Positions 42,840 to 51,270 of a DNA stretch of 64,000 nucleotides are shown here, in pieces (the first letter of the stretch is position 1; each line of letters begins with the position of its first letter). The notes under the pieces are model-generated. The model was not told the origin of the DNA and made no database searches. It saw only the letters and a list, made by a program, of their open reading frames with translations. The stretch spans positions 1,197,001 through 1,261,000 of the forward strand of contig NZ_CP067992.1 of NCBI RefSeq assembly GCF_016658865.1. The letters are read 5' to 3'. This DNA is from Streptococcus mitis. Its GTDB lineage: Bacteria; Bacillota; Bacilli; Lactobacillales; Streptococcaceae. Position numbers and translations under genes: made by a program.

Positions 42840-43610
42840 TTACAATTCTTCCTTGTAGTCATAGCCAAGTTCTTCAGCTAGTTTTGCGTATCCTTCACGC
42901 TCCAAACGCGCAGCCAATTCTGGACCACCAGAAAGGACAACACGACCTTCCATCATCACGTGTACCACATCTGGTGTGATATAGTTCAAAAGACGTTGGT
43001 AGTGAGTGATAATCATAGCACCAAAGCCTTCACCACGCATGGCATTGACCCCTTTCGATACAACTTTAAGAGCGTCAATATCAAGACCAGAATCAATCTC
43101 ATCCAAAAGAGCAAATGTTGGCTCCAACATCAAAAGTTGAAGAATTTCATTACGTTTTTTCTCACCACCAGAGAAACCTTCGTTGAGGTAACGCTCAGCC
43201 ATTTCTTCTTTCATGTTAAGCAATTCCATCTTCTCATCCAATTTAGTGATAAACTCACGAACTGAAATTTTTTCATCATCTTCTTTACCAGCATTCATGG
43301 CTGCACGAAGAAACTCAGCGTTAGTAATACCAGGAATTTCTGATGGGTATTGCATAGCAAGGAAAAGTCCCATACGCGCACGCTCGTCCACTTCCAACTC
43401 AAGGATGTTTACGCCATCAAACAAGACCTCACCTTTGGTCACCTCATAGTTTGGATTTCCCATAATAGCTGCAGAAAGAGTCGATTTACCAGTACCATTT
43501 GGCCCCATGATAGCGGCGATTTCTCCTGTTTTCAGGGTCAGGTTAACCCCTTTTAAAATTTCTTTTCCTTCAATCTCAACGTGAAGATCTTTGATCTCTA
43601 ATACTGACAT
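42840..43610 (-). CDS. sufC: SufC, Fe-S assembly ATPase
   Basis: A 256-aa ABC-type ATPase of the SufBCD complex. Walker A MGPNGTGKSTL, signature GFSGGEKKRNEILQLLM, Walker B ALLDEIDSGLDIDAL and H-loop IITHYQRLL are intact. The ATG at 43610 follows AAGGAACT; the frame runs on to 43679 without a ribosome site. It is the first gene of sufCDSUB. Confidence 0.97.
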   Translation of the reverse strand: MSVLEIKDLHVEIEGKEILKGVNLTLKTGEIAAIMGPNGTGKSTLSAAIMGNPNYEVTKGEVLFDGVNILELEVDERARMGLFLAMQYPSEIPGITNAEFLRAAMNAGKEDDEKISVREFITKLDEKMELLNMKEEMAERYLNEGFSGGEKKRNEILQLLMLEPTFALLDEIDSGLDIDALKVVSKGVNAMRGEGFGAMIITHYQRLLNYITPDVVHVMMEGRVVLSGGPELAARLEREGYAKLAEELGYDYKEEL

Positions 43611-43716
43611 GATAGTTCCTTTCTTTTTCAAGGCCTTTACAGCGTTACTAGAGACATACTTGATTTTCCTAGAAAACACGGTAAAAGGTCAATAAATATA
43701 CTTTTATAGTATAACA

Positions 43717-43740
43717 AAAAAAAGCCTAAAAGGCTTTGAT
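43717..43740 (-). terminator. Rho-independent terminator after the DUF3272 gene
   Basis: AAAGCCT (43721-43727), AAA loop, AGGCTTT (43731-43737); eight T residues follow on the minus strand. Confidence 0.88.
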
Positions 43741-43759
43741 TTTGTCTAGAAGCTGAGGA

Positions 43760-43954
43760 CTAGTCTTTTCCTTTCAAATGCTGGTCAATGACATCTACAA
43801 TCTTGCCCATCAAGTAACTAACTCGAAAATTTCTAAAGAGCAGAATGGCCCAAAAGGCTGCCATAATATAGCGACCAGTCATCCAGGCTTCATTAAAAAA
43901 ATAGGTCTCAGCAGCTGTAAACAGCGCGATAATAATAAATTGTTGTCTATTCAT
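43760..43954 (-). CDS. Small membrane protein (DUF3272-like)
   Basis: A 64-aa protein with two hydrophobic segments (about residues 7-24 and 30-47) and a charged tail (DQHLKGKD). It resembles the streptococcal DUF3272 family of unknown function. It lies 27 nt after dnaX and before a strong terminator, so it is probably the last gene of the fRMsr-dnaX transcript. Confidence 0.75.
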   Translation of the reverse strand: MNRQQFIIIALFTAAETYFFNEAWMTGRYIMAAFWAILLFRNFRVSYLMGKIVDVIDQHLKGKD

Positions 43955-43981
43955 AAACTTATTGTATCATGAAATCTTTCT

Positions 43982-45637
43982 TTAGTCTTCCTCTACCTTC
44001 ACTTTATCAGCCAAAAATTCAAATCCTTCTGGAATCAGACTTTCTTCTGCTTCTTTTTCAGTTTGAGTAGATTTGGCTTTGACTGAAAAGGCTGCGCGAA
44101 CTTCTTTCCATTCCTCCATGGAAATGGCTAAAATCTCAGGTGAAAAACCTGCTGCCTGACTGAGGATGTTGCCAAACATAGTGTTGAGATTGTCTCGTTT
44201 CATGGTTTGACCAGCATTGAAGTTAGACTCAAAAGCAAGAATAGCATGGTGTTCATTGGCCGCAACCGGTTGAGAACCAACTAATAGAGCCTTATCAGGG
44301 CCTCCTAGACTTTCAATCACCTCTCCCCAGGCATTCTGCAGACGAATCAGATTTTGACGTGCTAAATCAGGATTTTCGACAGCCTCTTGTAAGATAGATT
44401 GAACTTTATTACGATCCACACGATAGACGGTCTTGCTCGCTGCTGGACGGGTAAGTACTGGACTAGTTGTTTTTGGTACAGTGCCCACATTTGAGAGTTC
44501 ATGTTTGAGACGGGCAACTTCCTGTCTCAATGCAGAAATTTCATGTTCAACTGCCCCAGAAAGAGCTGGTTCAAGCTTAATCTCTGCCAAACGAATAGTC
44601 ATCATCTCAGCATAAATCTTAGGTTGCAAACTAGACTTAATATCTGCTAAACTGACTGTCGCCAAGCGAATCATTTCAAACAGATTTTCTTGAGGAAGTG
44701 CCAAATTTTCTACAAAGACTGGACTATGATGAGTGTTTTCTCCACCTGTTTGGACAATTAACAAGTCTCTTAAATAGTGCAAAAGGTCGGTCACAAAACG
44801 AGTCATGCTCTTACCATTGTCAAAGAGAAGATTTAAGCAATACAAGGCCTTGGGAACATCCTGTTGAGACAAGGCAGCCACATAATCATCCAAGGCTGAT
44901 AGGCTAATAGTGCCAGTAATTTCTTCAGAAATGGCAGTCGTCAATTCATTTCCCTGTGTTAAACTTAGGGCTTGATCCAAAATAGACAAGGCGTCTCGCA
45001 TTCCACCTTCAGCCCGTCTAGCAATGATTTCCACAGCCTCTGGTTCAGAACTGATATTTTCTTTGTCTAAGATATAGTGAATATGTTCCTTAATATCCTG
45101 TGTCTTAATCGATTTAAATTCAAAACGTTGCACACGGGATAGAATAGTCGCAGGTATCTTGTGCAATTCAGTAGTAGCCAAAATAAAGACCACATTCTGT
45201 GTTGGCTCTTCTAACGTCTTTAGGAGGGCATTAAAAGCTCCTGTAGACAGCATGTGAACCTCATCTATGATATAGACCTTATAACGAGCAAGGCTAGGCG
45301 CATAGGTAGATTTATCACGAATTTCACGGATTTCATCCACCCCGTTATTAGAGGCTGCATCCATTTCAATGACATCTTCTAAACTACCATCCGTCACCGC
45401 TTGACAAATATAGCAGTTATTACAAGGTTCACCACCCACTTGATTGGGACAGTTCATAGCTTTGGCAAAGATCTTAGCCACACTAGTTTTTCCCGTTCCA
45501 CGTGGACCAGAGAAAAGATAGGCATGACTTATTTTCTCTTGCTCTACTGCTTGTTTAAGAGTCTTAGCCACAACTTCCTGTCCAACCAACTGGGAGAAGT
45601 TTTGACTTCTATATTTTCGATAAAGAGCTTGATACAT
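43982..45637 (-). CDS. dnaX: DNA polymerase III subunit gamma/tau
   Basis: A 551-aa clamp-loader ATPase. Walker A GPRGTGKTS (near residue 45), zinc module CPNQVGGEPCNNCYIC, Walker B IIDEVHML and the SRC-type motif LSRVQRF are present, followed by domain III and a divergent tau-like tail ending in KVKVEED. The ATG at 45637 begins the family start YQALYRKYRSQ; it overlaps the stop codon of the upstream fRMsr gene by one base. Its delta-prime partner is holB at 8030-8920. Confidence 0.97.
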   Translation of the reverse strand: MYQALYRKYRSQNFSQLVGQEVVAKTLKQAVEQEKISHAYLFSGPRGTGKTSVAKIFAKAMNCPNQVGGEPCNNCYICQAVTDGSLEDVIEMDAASNNGVDEIREIRDKSTYAPSLARYKVYIIDEVHMLSTGAFNALLKTLEEPTQNVVFILATTELHKIPATILSRVQRFEFKSIKTQDIKEHIHYILDKENISSEPEAVEIIARRAEGGMRDALSILDQALSLTQGNELTTAISEEITGTISLSALDDYVAALSQQDVPKALYCLNLLFDNGKSMTRFVTDLLHYLRDLLIVQTGGENTHHSPVFVENLALPQENLFEMIRLATVSLADIKSSLQPKIYAEMMTIRLAEIKLEPALSGAVEHEISALRQEVARLKHELSNVGTVPKTTSPVLTRPAASKTVYRVDRNKVQSILQEAVENPDLARQNLIRLQNAWGEVIESLGGPDKALLVGSQPVAANEHHAILAFESNFNAGQTMKRDNLNTMFGNILSQAAGFSPEILAISMEEWKEVRAAFSVKAKSTQTEKEAEESLIPEGFEFLADKVKVEED

Positions 45638-46134
45638 TAGGCTTTCTCCCCAAACATTGTAAAGTCCCATTCTGTCTTTTCAAGCAAAATAGCGACAAAT
45701 TGTTCCAAATAATCTCGATCCATAGCATCATAATCATCAATCTCTGAAGAATCCAGATCCAGAACCCCGAGCAATTGACCATTCTTAACCATCGGAACAA
45801 CAATTTCACTTTTAGCTCGACTATCACAAGAAATATAGTTGGGATAAGTTGTTACATTACCAACCAGAACAGTTTCCTGAAAGTGAGCTGCCTCCCCACA
45901 AACACCTTTTCCAAGTGCAATACGGATGCAGGAAACACCACCTTGGAAAGGACCTAAAACCAATTCCTTTCCATCAAACAGATAAAAGCCTGAGAATACG
46001 GTATTAGGAAAGCGTGATTTTAGAAGAGCACTGGCGTTGGAAAGATTAGCCAAAACATTGGTTTCACCTTCCAATAAAAAAGAGAACTCCTCATTTAAGA
46101 TTTGATAACGTGATTGTTTTTCTGATTCTAACAT
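45637..46134 (-). CDS. Free methionine-(R)-sulfoxide reductase (GAF domain)
   Basis: A 165-aa single GAF-domain enzyme that reduces free methionine-R-sulfoxide with thioredoxin. The three redox cysteines are at 69 (VSCIRI), 79 (GKGVCG) and 103 ([10 protein letters not shown]), with the same 10 and 24 residue spacing as the characterised enzymes. [21 protein letters not shown] is also typical. Many genomes label such genes simply GAF-domain protein. The stop overlaps the dnaX start by one base. Confidence 0.92.
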   Translation of the reverse strand: MLESEKQSRYQILNEEFSFLLEGETNVLANLSNASALLKSRFPNTVFSGFYLFDGKELVLGPFQGGVSCIRIALGKGVCGEAAHFQETVLVGNVTTYPNYISCDSRAKSEIVVPMVKNGQLLGVLDLDSSEIDDYDAMDRDYLEQFVAILLEKTEWDFTMFGEKA

Positions 46135-46171
46135 AGAACTATTATATCAAAAAAGGCTTACAGACAAAAGA

Positions 46172-46202
46172 AAAATCCCTTGTTAAGTAAACAAAGGATT
46201 TT
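46172..46202 (-). terminator. Rho-independent terminator after rpsA
   Basis: AAAATCCCTTGTT (46172-46184) and AACAAAGGATTTT (46190-46202) pair at 12 of 13 positions, and the minus strand then continues in T residues. Confidence 0.88.
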
Positions 46203-46219
46203 GTGTATTTTCAATTTGA

Positions 46220-47422
46220 TTAGAGTTCGATATCACCGAACAAGTCAGCCATTGAGAATCCTGTTTGTGTTTCTGGAAGTTCGAAATCACGTTTTTCTTG
46301 ACGTTTTGGACGACGTGGACGAGCAGCACGTTTTTCTTCTTTTTGTCCTTCTTCTTGAGCTGGACGCTCTTCAAGAGCTTTGATAGAAAGTGATACGCGC
46401 TCTGCATCTGCGTTAACTTCAAGAACTTTAACTTTAACTTCTTGACCAACTTTAAGAGCTTCTTTTGGATTTTCAATACGTTTGTGTGAAATTTGTGATA
46501 CGTGAACAAGTCCATCGATACCTGGCAATACTTCAACAAATGCACCGAAGTCAGTCAAACGTTTAACTGTTCCTTCTACTACATCACCTTTAGCCAATTT
46601 TTGCTCAACGCCATCCCATGGTCCAGGTGTTGTTGCTTTAAGTGAAAGTGATACGCGTCCTTCTTCTTCGTTAAGATCAAGGATTTTCACTTCAATTTCT
46701 TCACCAACAGTTACAACTGATTTTGGTGATACGTTACGTTCATGTGACAATTCAGTCAAGTGAACCAATCCGTCAACACCACCAAGGTCGATGAAAGCAC
46801 CGAAACTTGTGATACGTGCAACTTTACCAGTTACTACATCACCAACAGCCAATTTACCGAATACTTCAGCGCGAGCTGCTGCTGTAGCTGCTTCAACAAC
46901 TTCACGACGTGAAAGGATGAAGCGGTTTTCTTTAGCGTCAACTTCTTTGATTTTAGCATCAAATTCTTGACCTACAAAACGCTCAGTGTTACGTACGAAA
47001 CGAGTATCCAACATTGAAGCTGGGATAAATCCACGAACACCTTCAAATTCTACTGAAAGTCCACCTTTAACGGCACGAGTTCCTTTAACAGTAACAACTT
47101 CTTCTTCGCGACCAACAAGTTTGTCCCATGCTTTGCGAGCTTCAAGGCGTTTTTTAGATACAAGGTATGTAACTGTATCAGTATCTTTACCAACTACTTG
47201 ACGAAGTACAAGAACATCCAATACTTCTCCTACTTTAACAAAGTCATTGATATCTGCATCGCGATCGTTTGTCAATTCGCGAAGAGTCAAGACACCTTCA
47301 ACACCAGTCCCAGAGATTGCAACGTTAGCTTGAGTCGCATCAACTGTCAATACTTCAGCACTAACAACATCACCAGTCTCAACTTGGCTAACGCTATTTA
47401 GCAAATCTTCAAATTCGTTCAT
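46220..47422 (-). CDS. rpsA: Ribosomal protein S1 homologue
   Basis: A 400-aa S1 protein with four S1 RNA-binding domains (roughly residues 15-90, 105-175, 190-262 and 275-348). The last two have the classic GxFxxxxGxxGLVHxSxxSH pattern (for example SFGAFIDLGGVDGLVHLTEL and DFGAFVEVLPGIDGLVHVSQ). The basic C-terminal region is low-complexity. Shorter than the six-domain proteobacterial S1, as usual for Firmicutes. A CAAGTTT/AAACTTG hairpin precedes its ribosome site. Confidence 0.95.
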   Translation of the reverse strand: MNEFEDLLNSVSQVETGDVVSAEVLTVDATQANVAISGTGVEGVLTLRELTNDRDADINDFVKVGEVLDVLVLRQVVGKDTDTVTYLVSKKRLEARKAWDKLVGREEEVVTVKGTRAVKGGLSVEFEGVRGFIPASMLDTRFVRNTERFVGQEFDAKIKEVDAKENRFILSRREVVEAATAAARAEVFGKLAVGDVVTGKVARITSFGAFIDLGGVDGLVHLTELSHERNVSPKSVVTVGEEIEVKILDLNEEEGRVSLSLKATTPGPWDGVEQKLAKGDVVEGTVKRLTDFGAFVEVLPGIDGLVHVSQISHKRIENPKEALKVGQEVKVKVLEVNADAERVSLSIKALEERPAQEEGQKEEKRAARPRRPKRQEKRDFELPETQTGFSMADLFGDIEL

Positions 47423-47583
47423 CTAAAAAATCCTCCAACAATCAAGTTTTTCTTAAACTTGACATACTTATAATTTTTTTCCTAAGCACCCGCAAGGACA
47501 TGTTCATATCGTTCACGTCTTTCAATTATAAAAATAAAATACCCTAAGATATTTTGCTTTTTATCTTGATCATTACCTAAGAA

Positions 47584-47655
47584 CTGGGGTAGCTGGATTC
47601 GAACCAACGCATGAGGGAGTCAAAGTCCCTTGCCTTACCGCTTGGCTATACCCCA
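47584..47655 (-). tRNA. tRNA-Gln (anticodon TTG)
   Basis: A 72-nt cloverleaf on the minus strand. Acceptor arm TGGGGTA/TACCCCA, discriminator G, anticodon loop CTTTGAC and T arm with GGTTCGAATCC. CCA is not encoded. It is transcribed after tRNA-Tyr from the same promoter. Confidence 0.96.
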
Positions 47656-47664
47656 TTGATGAAA

Positions 47665-47745
47665 TGGAGAGAGAGGGATTCGAACCCCCGAACCCGAAGG
47701 AGCGGATTTACAGTCCGCCGCGTTTAGCCTCTTCGCTATCTCTCC
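47665..47745 (-). tRNA. tRNA-Tyr (anticodon GTA)
   Basis: An 81-nt class II tRNA with a long variable arm. Acceptor GGAGAGA/TCTCTCC, discriminator A, anticodon loop carrying GTA, T arm GGGGGTTCGAATCCC. CCA is not encoded. Confidence 0.96.
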
Positions 47746-47762
47746 TACAATCAACATGGACT

Positions 47763-47791
47763 ATTATATCATGAAAATTTCAAAAAAACAA
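47763..47791 (-). promoter_or_regulatory. Promoter of the tRNA-Tyr/tRNA-Gln pair
   Basis: On the minus strand TTGTTT (47786-47791), 17 nt, TATAAT (47763-47768) with an extended TGA. It starts inside the last bases before the DUF2969 gene end. Confidence 0.8.
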
Positions 47792-47794
47792 GAC

Positions 47795-48025
47795 TTATTT
47801 TGCTAAATTATAATTTTCAATCAAAATTTCCACAGCTTTTTCCAATTTTTTATAAAAACTATCGACGTTTCCATTCTTTATGATGGCAAATTGTCCGTCT
47901 AATTCGGCAATTTCTCCGATAACTTTTTTACCAATTGTCAATGTATAGCCTTCAAAACTGTCTTTTCCTACATTAACCTTGGCATCTGCTACTTGAATTT
48001 CAATTTTTTTATCTTTCTTACTCAT
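47795..48025 (-). CDS. DUF2969 family small protein
   Basis: A 76-aa soluble protein: a basic start SKKDKKIEIQVADAKV, a beta-rich middle (GYTLTIGKKVIGEIAELDGQFAII) and a helical end (KLEKAVEILIENYNLAK). It matches the lactobacillales DUF2969 family, with no known function. It lies between the terminator of the oligopeptide-binding gene and the tRNA pair, as a single gene. Confidence 0.8.
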   Translation of the reverse strand: MSKKDKKIEIQVADAKVNVGKDSFEGYTLTIGKKVIGEIAELDGQFAIIKNGNVDSFYKKLEKAVEILIENYNLAK

Positions 48026-48081
48026 TTCATACCTCTCTTCACTTTTTCTATTTTACAAGAAAATCCCAAAACTAGCAAGAA

Positions 48082-48117
48082 AAAACTCTATATCGGGCTT
48101 GTCCGATATAGAGTTTT
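48082..48117 (-). terminator. Rho-independent terminator after the oligopeptide-binding gene
   Basis: AAAACTCTATATCGG (48082-48096) and CCGATATAGAGTTTT (48103-48117) form a perfect 15-bp stem with a 6-nt loop and a T-rich tail on the minus strand. Confidence 0.93.
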
Positions 48118-48122
48118 CCGCA

Positions 48123-50090
48123 TTATTTAATGTGTTTTTCTAGTTCTTTTTGGTACTTACCATTTGATTCCAATTTTTCTTTTTGCCATTTTTTCAGTGC
48201 TTCTTCATATTCTTTTGTTGTAACAATATCTTTTTGCAATTTCATTCCTTTAAAGATATATGGGTCACCCTTAATACCAACTTGTGAGTATGGTTTTGAG
48301 AATGGCACGACATTACTTACAACTGGAGAACCACCAGATGAGGCTGTTGGCATCAATAATGAACTATCTGTCAACCAAGCTTGAGCCTTGGCATATTTTT
48401 CATAGCGTTCTTCAAGATTTGTAGTTTCTGAATCTGCATCATCCAATAATTTCTTATATTGGTCCAAACCAAGTTTAGCTACAACATCCTTATCTTTCCC
48501 TTTAGTAATACCAAGGTGTTTCATAGCAGAACCTGATTTAGGATCCATGATATTCAAGTAAGATGCTGGGTCTTGATAGCTTGGAGCCCATCCTGTACTG
48601 TTCAAATCATAATCTTTTTGAGAAGGAACACGCGCTTGAGAAGTGATTGTTTCCTTTTCATTATCTGTCATTTGAAGAACGTCGATAACAACATTTTCAG
48701 CACCAAGAGTTGATTCAATAGACTGTTTGAAAGAGTTGCTTTGTTGAACAGCGATGGTATCTGTTTGTTCAACTGGGACATCCAAGTGAATTGGGAATGT
48801 TACCCCTTTAGATTCCAAGTCTTTCTTAGCTTTTTCGAAAGCAGCTTTAGCCTTGTCAGGATTGTAGATAGAATCCTTACCGTCAACTAGCTCAACACCT
48901 TTCCATTGGTCACCATAGTTCACCAACTCTGCTTGAGCGATTTGACCAAAGTTTTTACCACCTGCTTGTACAAAGTTGTCAGGAACGAGGCTGTTACGAA
49001 TAATCTTGTCCGCACCGTCTTCACCATTTAGCTGTGCAGCATAAGAATGGCGGTTGAAGGCAAAGTTGATAGCCTGACGGAAGTCCTTATTAAGCATAGC
49101 TTCTTTAGTAGAAGTCTTTTGTTCTTCACTTGTTTTCGCAGTTTTATTATATGACTGACGATTTACGTTAAAGGTAAAGTAATAGCTGCTTGAGTCCTGT
49201 GGGCTATAAGTGATTTTATCTCCGTATTGTTCCAAAGTAGAAGCAAAGTTTGAGCTACTTGGGAAGAGACGGGCTGTCGTATAGGCACCAGAAGAGAAAC
49301 TACGAATCAACGATTCCTGATCAGAGCCATCGTAGTAGGTCAATTTAATCTTCTCTATTTTTACCTTTTCTTTATCCCAGTAATTTGGGTTTTTCTCGTA
49401 TTCAATTAACGATTTAGATGTCAAGGTCTTCAAGATATAAGGACCATTGTAGAGAATTCCTGCTGGAGTAACTGCTCCATAATCTTTACCTGATGCCTTC
49501 AAAAACTCTTCATTCACAGGCAACATCGTCGCTGTTGTGACTTTAGAGTTCCAGAAGCTTTCTGGTTTGTTTAGGGTATATTCAACTGTGTAATCGTCCA
49601 AGGCCTTGACACCAACTGTAGAGAAATCATTGGTCTCACCAGTCATATAGGCATCCAAGCCCTTGATTGAATTTTGGATGAGAGAAACACCGTCTGACTT
49701 GCCGTCAGCTACGTGTTTTAGTCCTGTCACAAAGTCATGGGCTGTTACTTCTGCGTATTCTTCACCTTCTGATGTATACCATTTAACTCCTTTACGAAGT
49801 TTATAGGTATAAGTCAAACCATCTTTTGAGACAGACCAATCTTCAGCCAAGGAAGGAATAACATTTCCGTACTGGTCGTTTTCCATCAAGCCATCAACCA
49901 CGTTCCCGATGACATCTGTTGTAGATGTACGAGTCGCTATACTATAGTCCAAAGATGCTGGATCTACTGCATAGACATATGAAAATGTTGTCGGTGCATC
50001 TGCTTCTTTATCAGCTTTTCCACAAGCCACTAAAAGAGCTGTTGTGCTCAGGACCACTCCTGCTGTTAAGAGCCACTTTTTCGATTTCAT
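48123..50090 (-). CDS. Oligopeptide-binding lipoprotein (AmiA/AliA/AliB family)
   Basis: A 655-aa surface lipoprotein that captures peptides for the Ami oligopeptide importer. The signal peptide ends with the lipobox LVAC, Cys23. The mature part is an SBP family 5 fold: VYAVDPASLDYSIATRTSTT, IPSLAEDWSVSKDGLTYTYKLR and a C-terminal LTDSSLLMPTASSGGSPVVSN. No permease or ATPase genes adjoin it, as with the free-standing Ali proteins, which use the AmiCDEF machinery elsewhere. The ATG at 50090 follows AAGGAG. Paralogue identity (AliA, AliB or other) is not settled. Confidence 0.92.
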   Translation of the reverse strand: MKSKKWLLTAGVVLSTTALLVACGKADKEADAPTTFSYVYAVDPASLDYSIATRTSTTDVIGNVVDGLMENDQYGNVIPSLAEDWSVSKDGLTYTYKLRKGVKWYTSEGEEYAEVTAHDFVTGLKHVADGKSDGVSLIQNSIKGLDAYMTGETNDFSTVGVKALDDYTVEYTLNKPESFWNSKVTTATMLPVNEEFLKASGKDYGAVTPAGILYNGPYILKTLTSKSLIEYEKNPNYWDKEKVKIEKIKLTYYDGSDQESLIRSFSSGAYTTARLFPSSSNFASTLEQYGDKITYSPQDSSSYYFTFNVNRQSYNKTAKTSEEQKTSTKEAMLNKDFRQAINFAFNRHSYAAQLNGEDGADKIIRNSLVPDNFVQAGGKNFGQIAQAELVNYGDQWKGVELVDGKDSIYNPDKAKAAFEKAKKDLESKGVTFPIHLDVPVEQTDTIAVQQSNSFKQSIESTLGAENVVIDVLQMTDNEKETITSQARVPSQKDYDLNSTGWAPSYQDPASYLNIMDPKSGSAMKHLGITKGKDKDVVAKLGLDQYKKLLDDADSETTNLEERYEKYAKAQAWLTDSSLLMPTASSGGSPVVSNVVPFSKPYSQVGIKGDPYIFKGMKLQKDIVTTKEYEEALKKWQKEKLESNGKYQKELEKHIK

Positions 50091-50112
50091 CAAAAATCTC
50101 CTTTTGTTTATT

Positions 50113-51135
50113 TTAATCTACTTTTACAATCCAACCTTCTGGCGCTTCAATATCACCAAACTGAATACCTGTCAATTCATCATAGAGTTTACGAGTCACA
50201 GGGCCAACTTCTGTTTCACTATAGAACACATGAAAATCATCACCGTGCTGAATTCCACCAATTGGCGAAATAACTGCTGCTGTACCACAGGCACCTGCCT
50301 CTACAAAACGGTCAAGGTTATCAATTGGGACATCTCCCTCAATAGGAGTTAAGCCCAAGCGATGTTCTGCCAAATAAAGCAAAGAATACTTAGTAATAGA
50401 TGGCAAGATAGATGGACTCAATGGTGTTACAAACTCATTGTCAGCTGTAATTCCAAAGAAGTTAGCTGAACCGACTTCTTCAATCTTTGTATGAGTTGAA
50501 GGGTCTAGGTAGATAACATCTGAGAAATGACGTGACTTAGCCAATTTCCCTGGCAAGAGACTTGCAGCATAGTTCCCACCAACCTTAGCCGCACCTGTAC
50601 CATTTGGAGCGGCACGGTCGTATTCATCCTGAATCAAGAAGTTGGTTGGAACCAAACCACCCTTAAAGTAATTACCAACTGGCATGGCAAAGATGGTGAA
50701 AATATACTCTTCTGCTGGTTTAACCCCAATAATATCTCCGACACCAATCAAAAGAGGGCGAAGATATAAGGTTCCACCTGTTCCGTATGGAGGTACATAT
50801 TCTTCATTCGCACGAACAACTGCCTTACAAGCTTCTACAAACATGTCTGTCGGAACTTGTGGCATCAAGAGACGATCACAAGTACGTTGCAGACGCTTGG
50901 CATTTTCATCAGGACGGAACAGTTGAACACTGCCATCCTTAGTACGATAAGCTTTCAAACCTTCAAATGCTTGTTGACCATAGTGAAGACTTGGAGAAGA
51001 CTCTGAAATATGCAAGGTTGCATCTTCTGTAAGTTCTCCTTGATTCCATTGTCCATTTTTAAAATGAGCAATATAGCGATAAGGTAATTTCATATAGGAA
51101 AAACCGAGATTTTCCCAATCAATCGTTACTGTCAT
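50113..51135 (-). CDS. ilvE: Branched-chain amino acid aminotransferase
   Basis: A 340-aa fold-type IV PLP transaminase interconverting branched-chain amino acids and their keto acids. The PLP lysine is in GAAKVGGNYAASL (near residue 192). HYGQQAFEGLKAYRTKDGSVQLFRPDEN and EVGSANFFGIT are typical. It lies upstream of the oligopeptide-binding gene by 22 nt, so the two may be co-transcribed. Confidence 0.97.
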   Translation of the reverse strand: MTVTIDWENLGFSYMKLPYRYIAHFKNGQWNQGELTEDATLHISESSPSLHYGQQAFEGLKAYRTKDGSVQLFRPDENAKRLQRTCDRLLMPQVPTDMFVEACKAVVRANEEYVPPYGTGGTLYLRPLLIGVGDIIGVKPAEEYIFTIFAMPVGNYFKGGLVPTNFLIQDEYDRAAPNGTGAAKVGGNYAASLLPGKLAKSRHFSDVIYLDPSTHTKIEEVGSANFFGITADNEFVTPLSPSILPSITKYSLLYLAEHRLGLTPIEGDVPIDNLDRFVEAGACGTAAVISPIGGIQHGDDFHVFYSETEVGPVTRKLYDELTGIQFGDIEAPEGWIVKVD

Positions 51136-51231
51136 ATTCCACTCCTTATTCTAAAAACCTATTTCTTATATTCTACACTATTTTTCTAAAATAGCAAGTA
51201 TATTTTGTAATTTTCAGAAAATTTCTTCAAT

Positions 51232-51263
51232 AAAAAAGAACCAGCTCTTAGAACTGATTCTTC
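51232..51263 (-). terminator. Rho-independent terminator after parC
   Basis: On the minus strand AAGAATCAG and CTGGTTCTT arms, with further AGAGC pairing in the loop, end in six T residues (51232-51237). Confidence 0.85.
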
Positions 51264-51270
51264 ATTTCAC

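Noticed and set aside
43982..45637. Programmed frameshift in dnaX making a short gamma form
   Set aside because: I found no A-rich slippery heptamer with a following hairpin in the C-terminal half.
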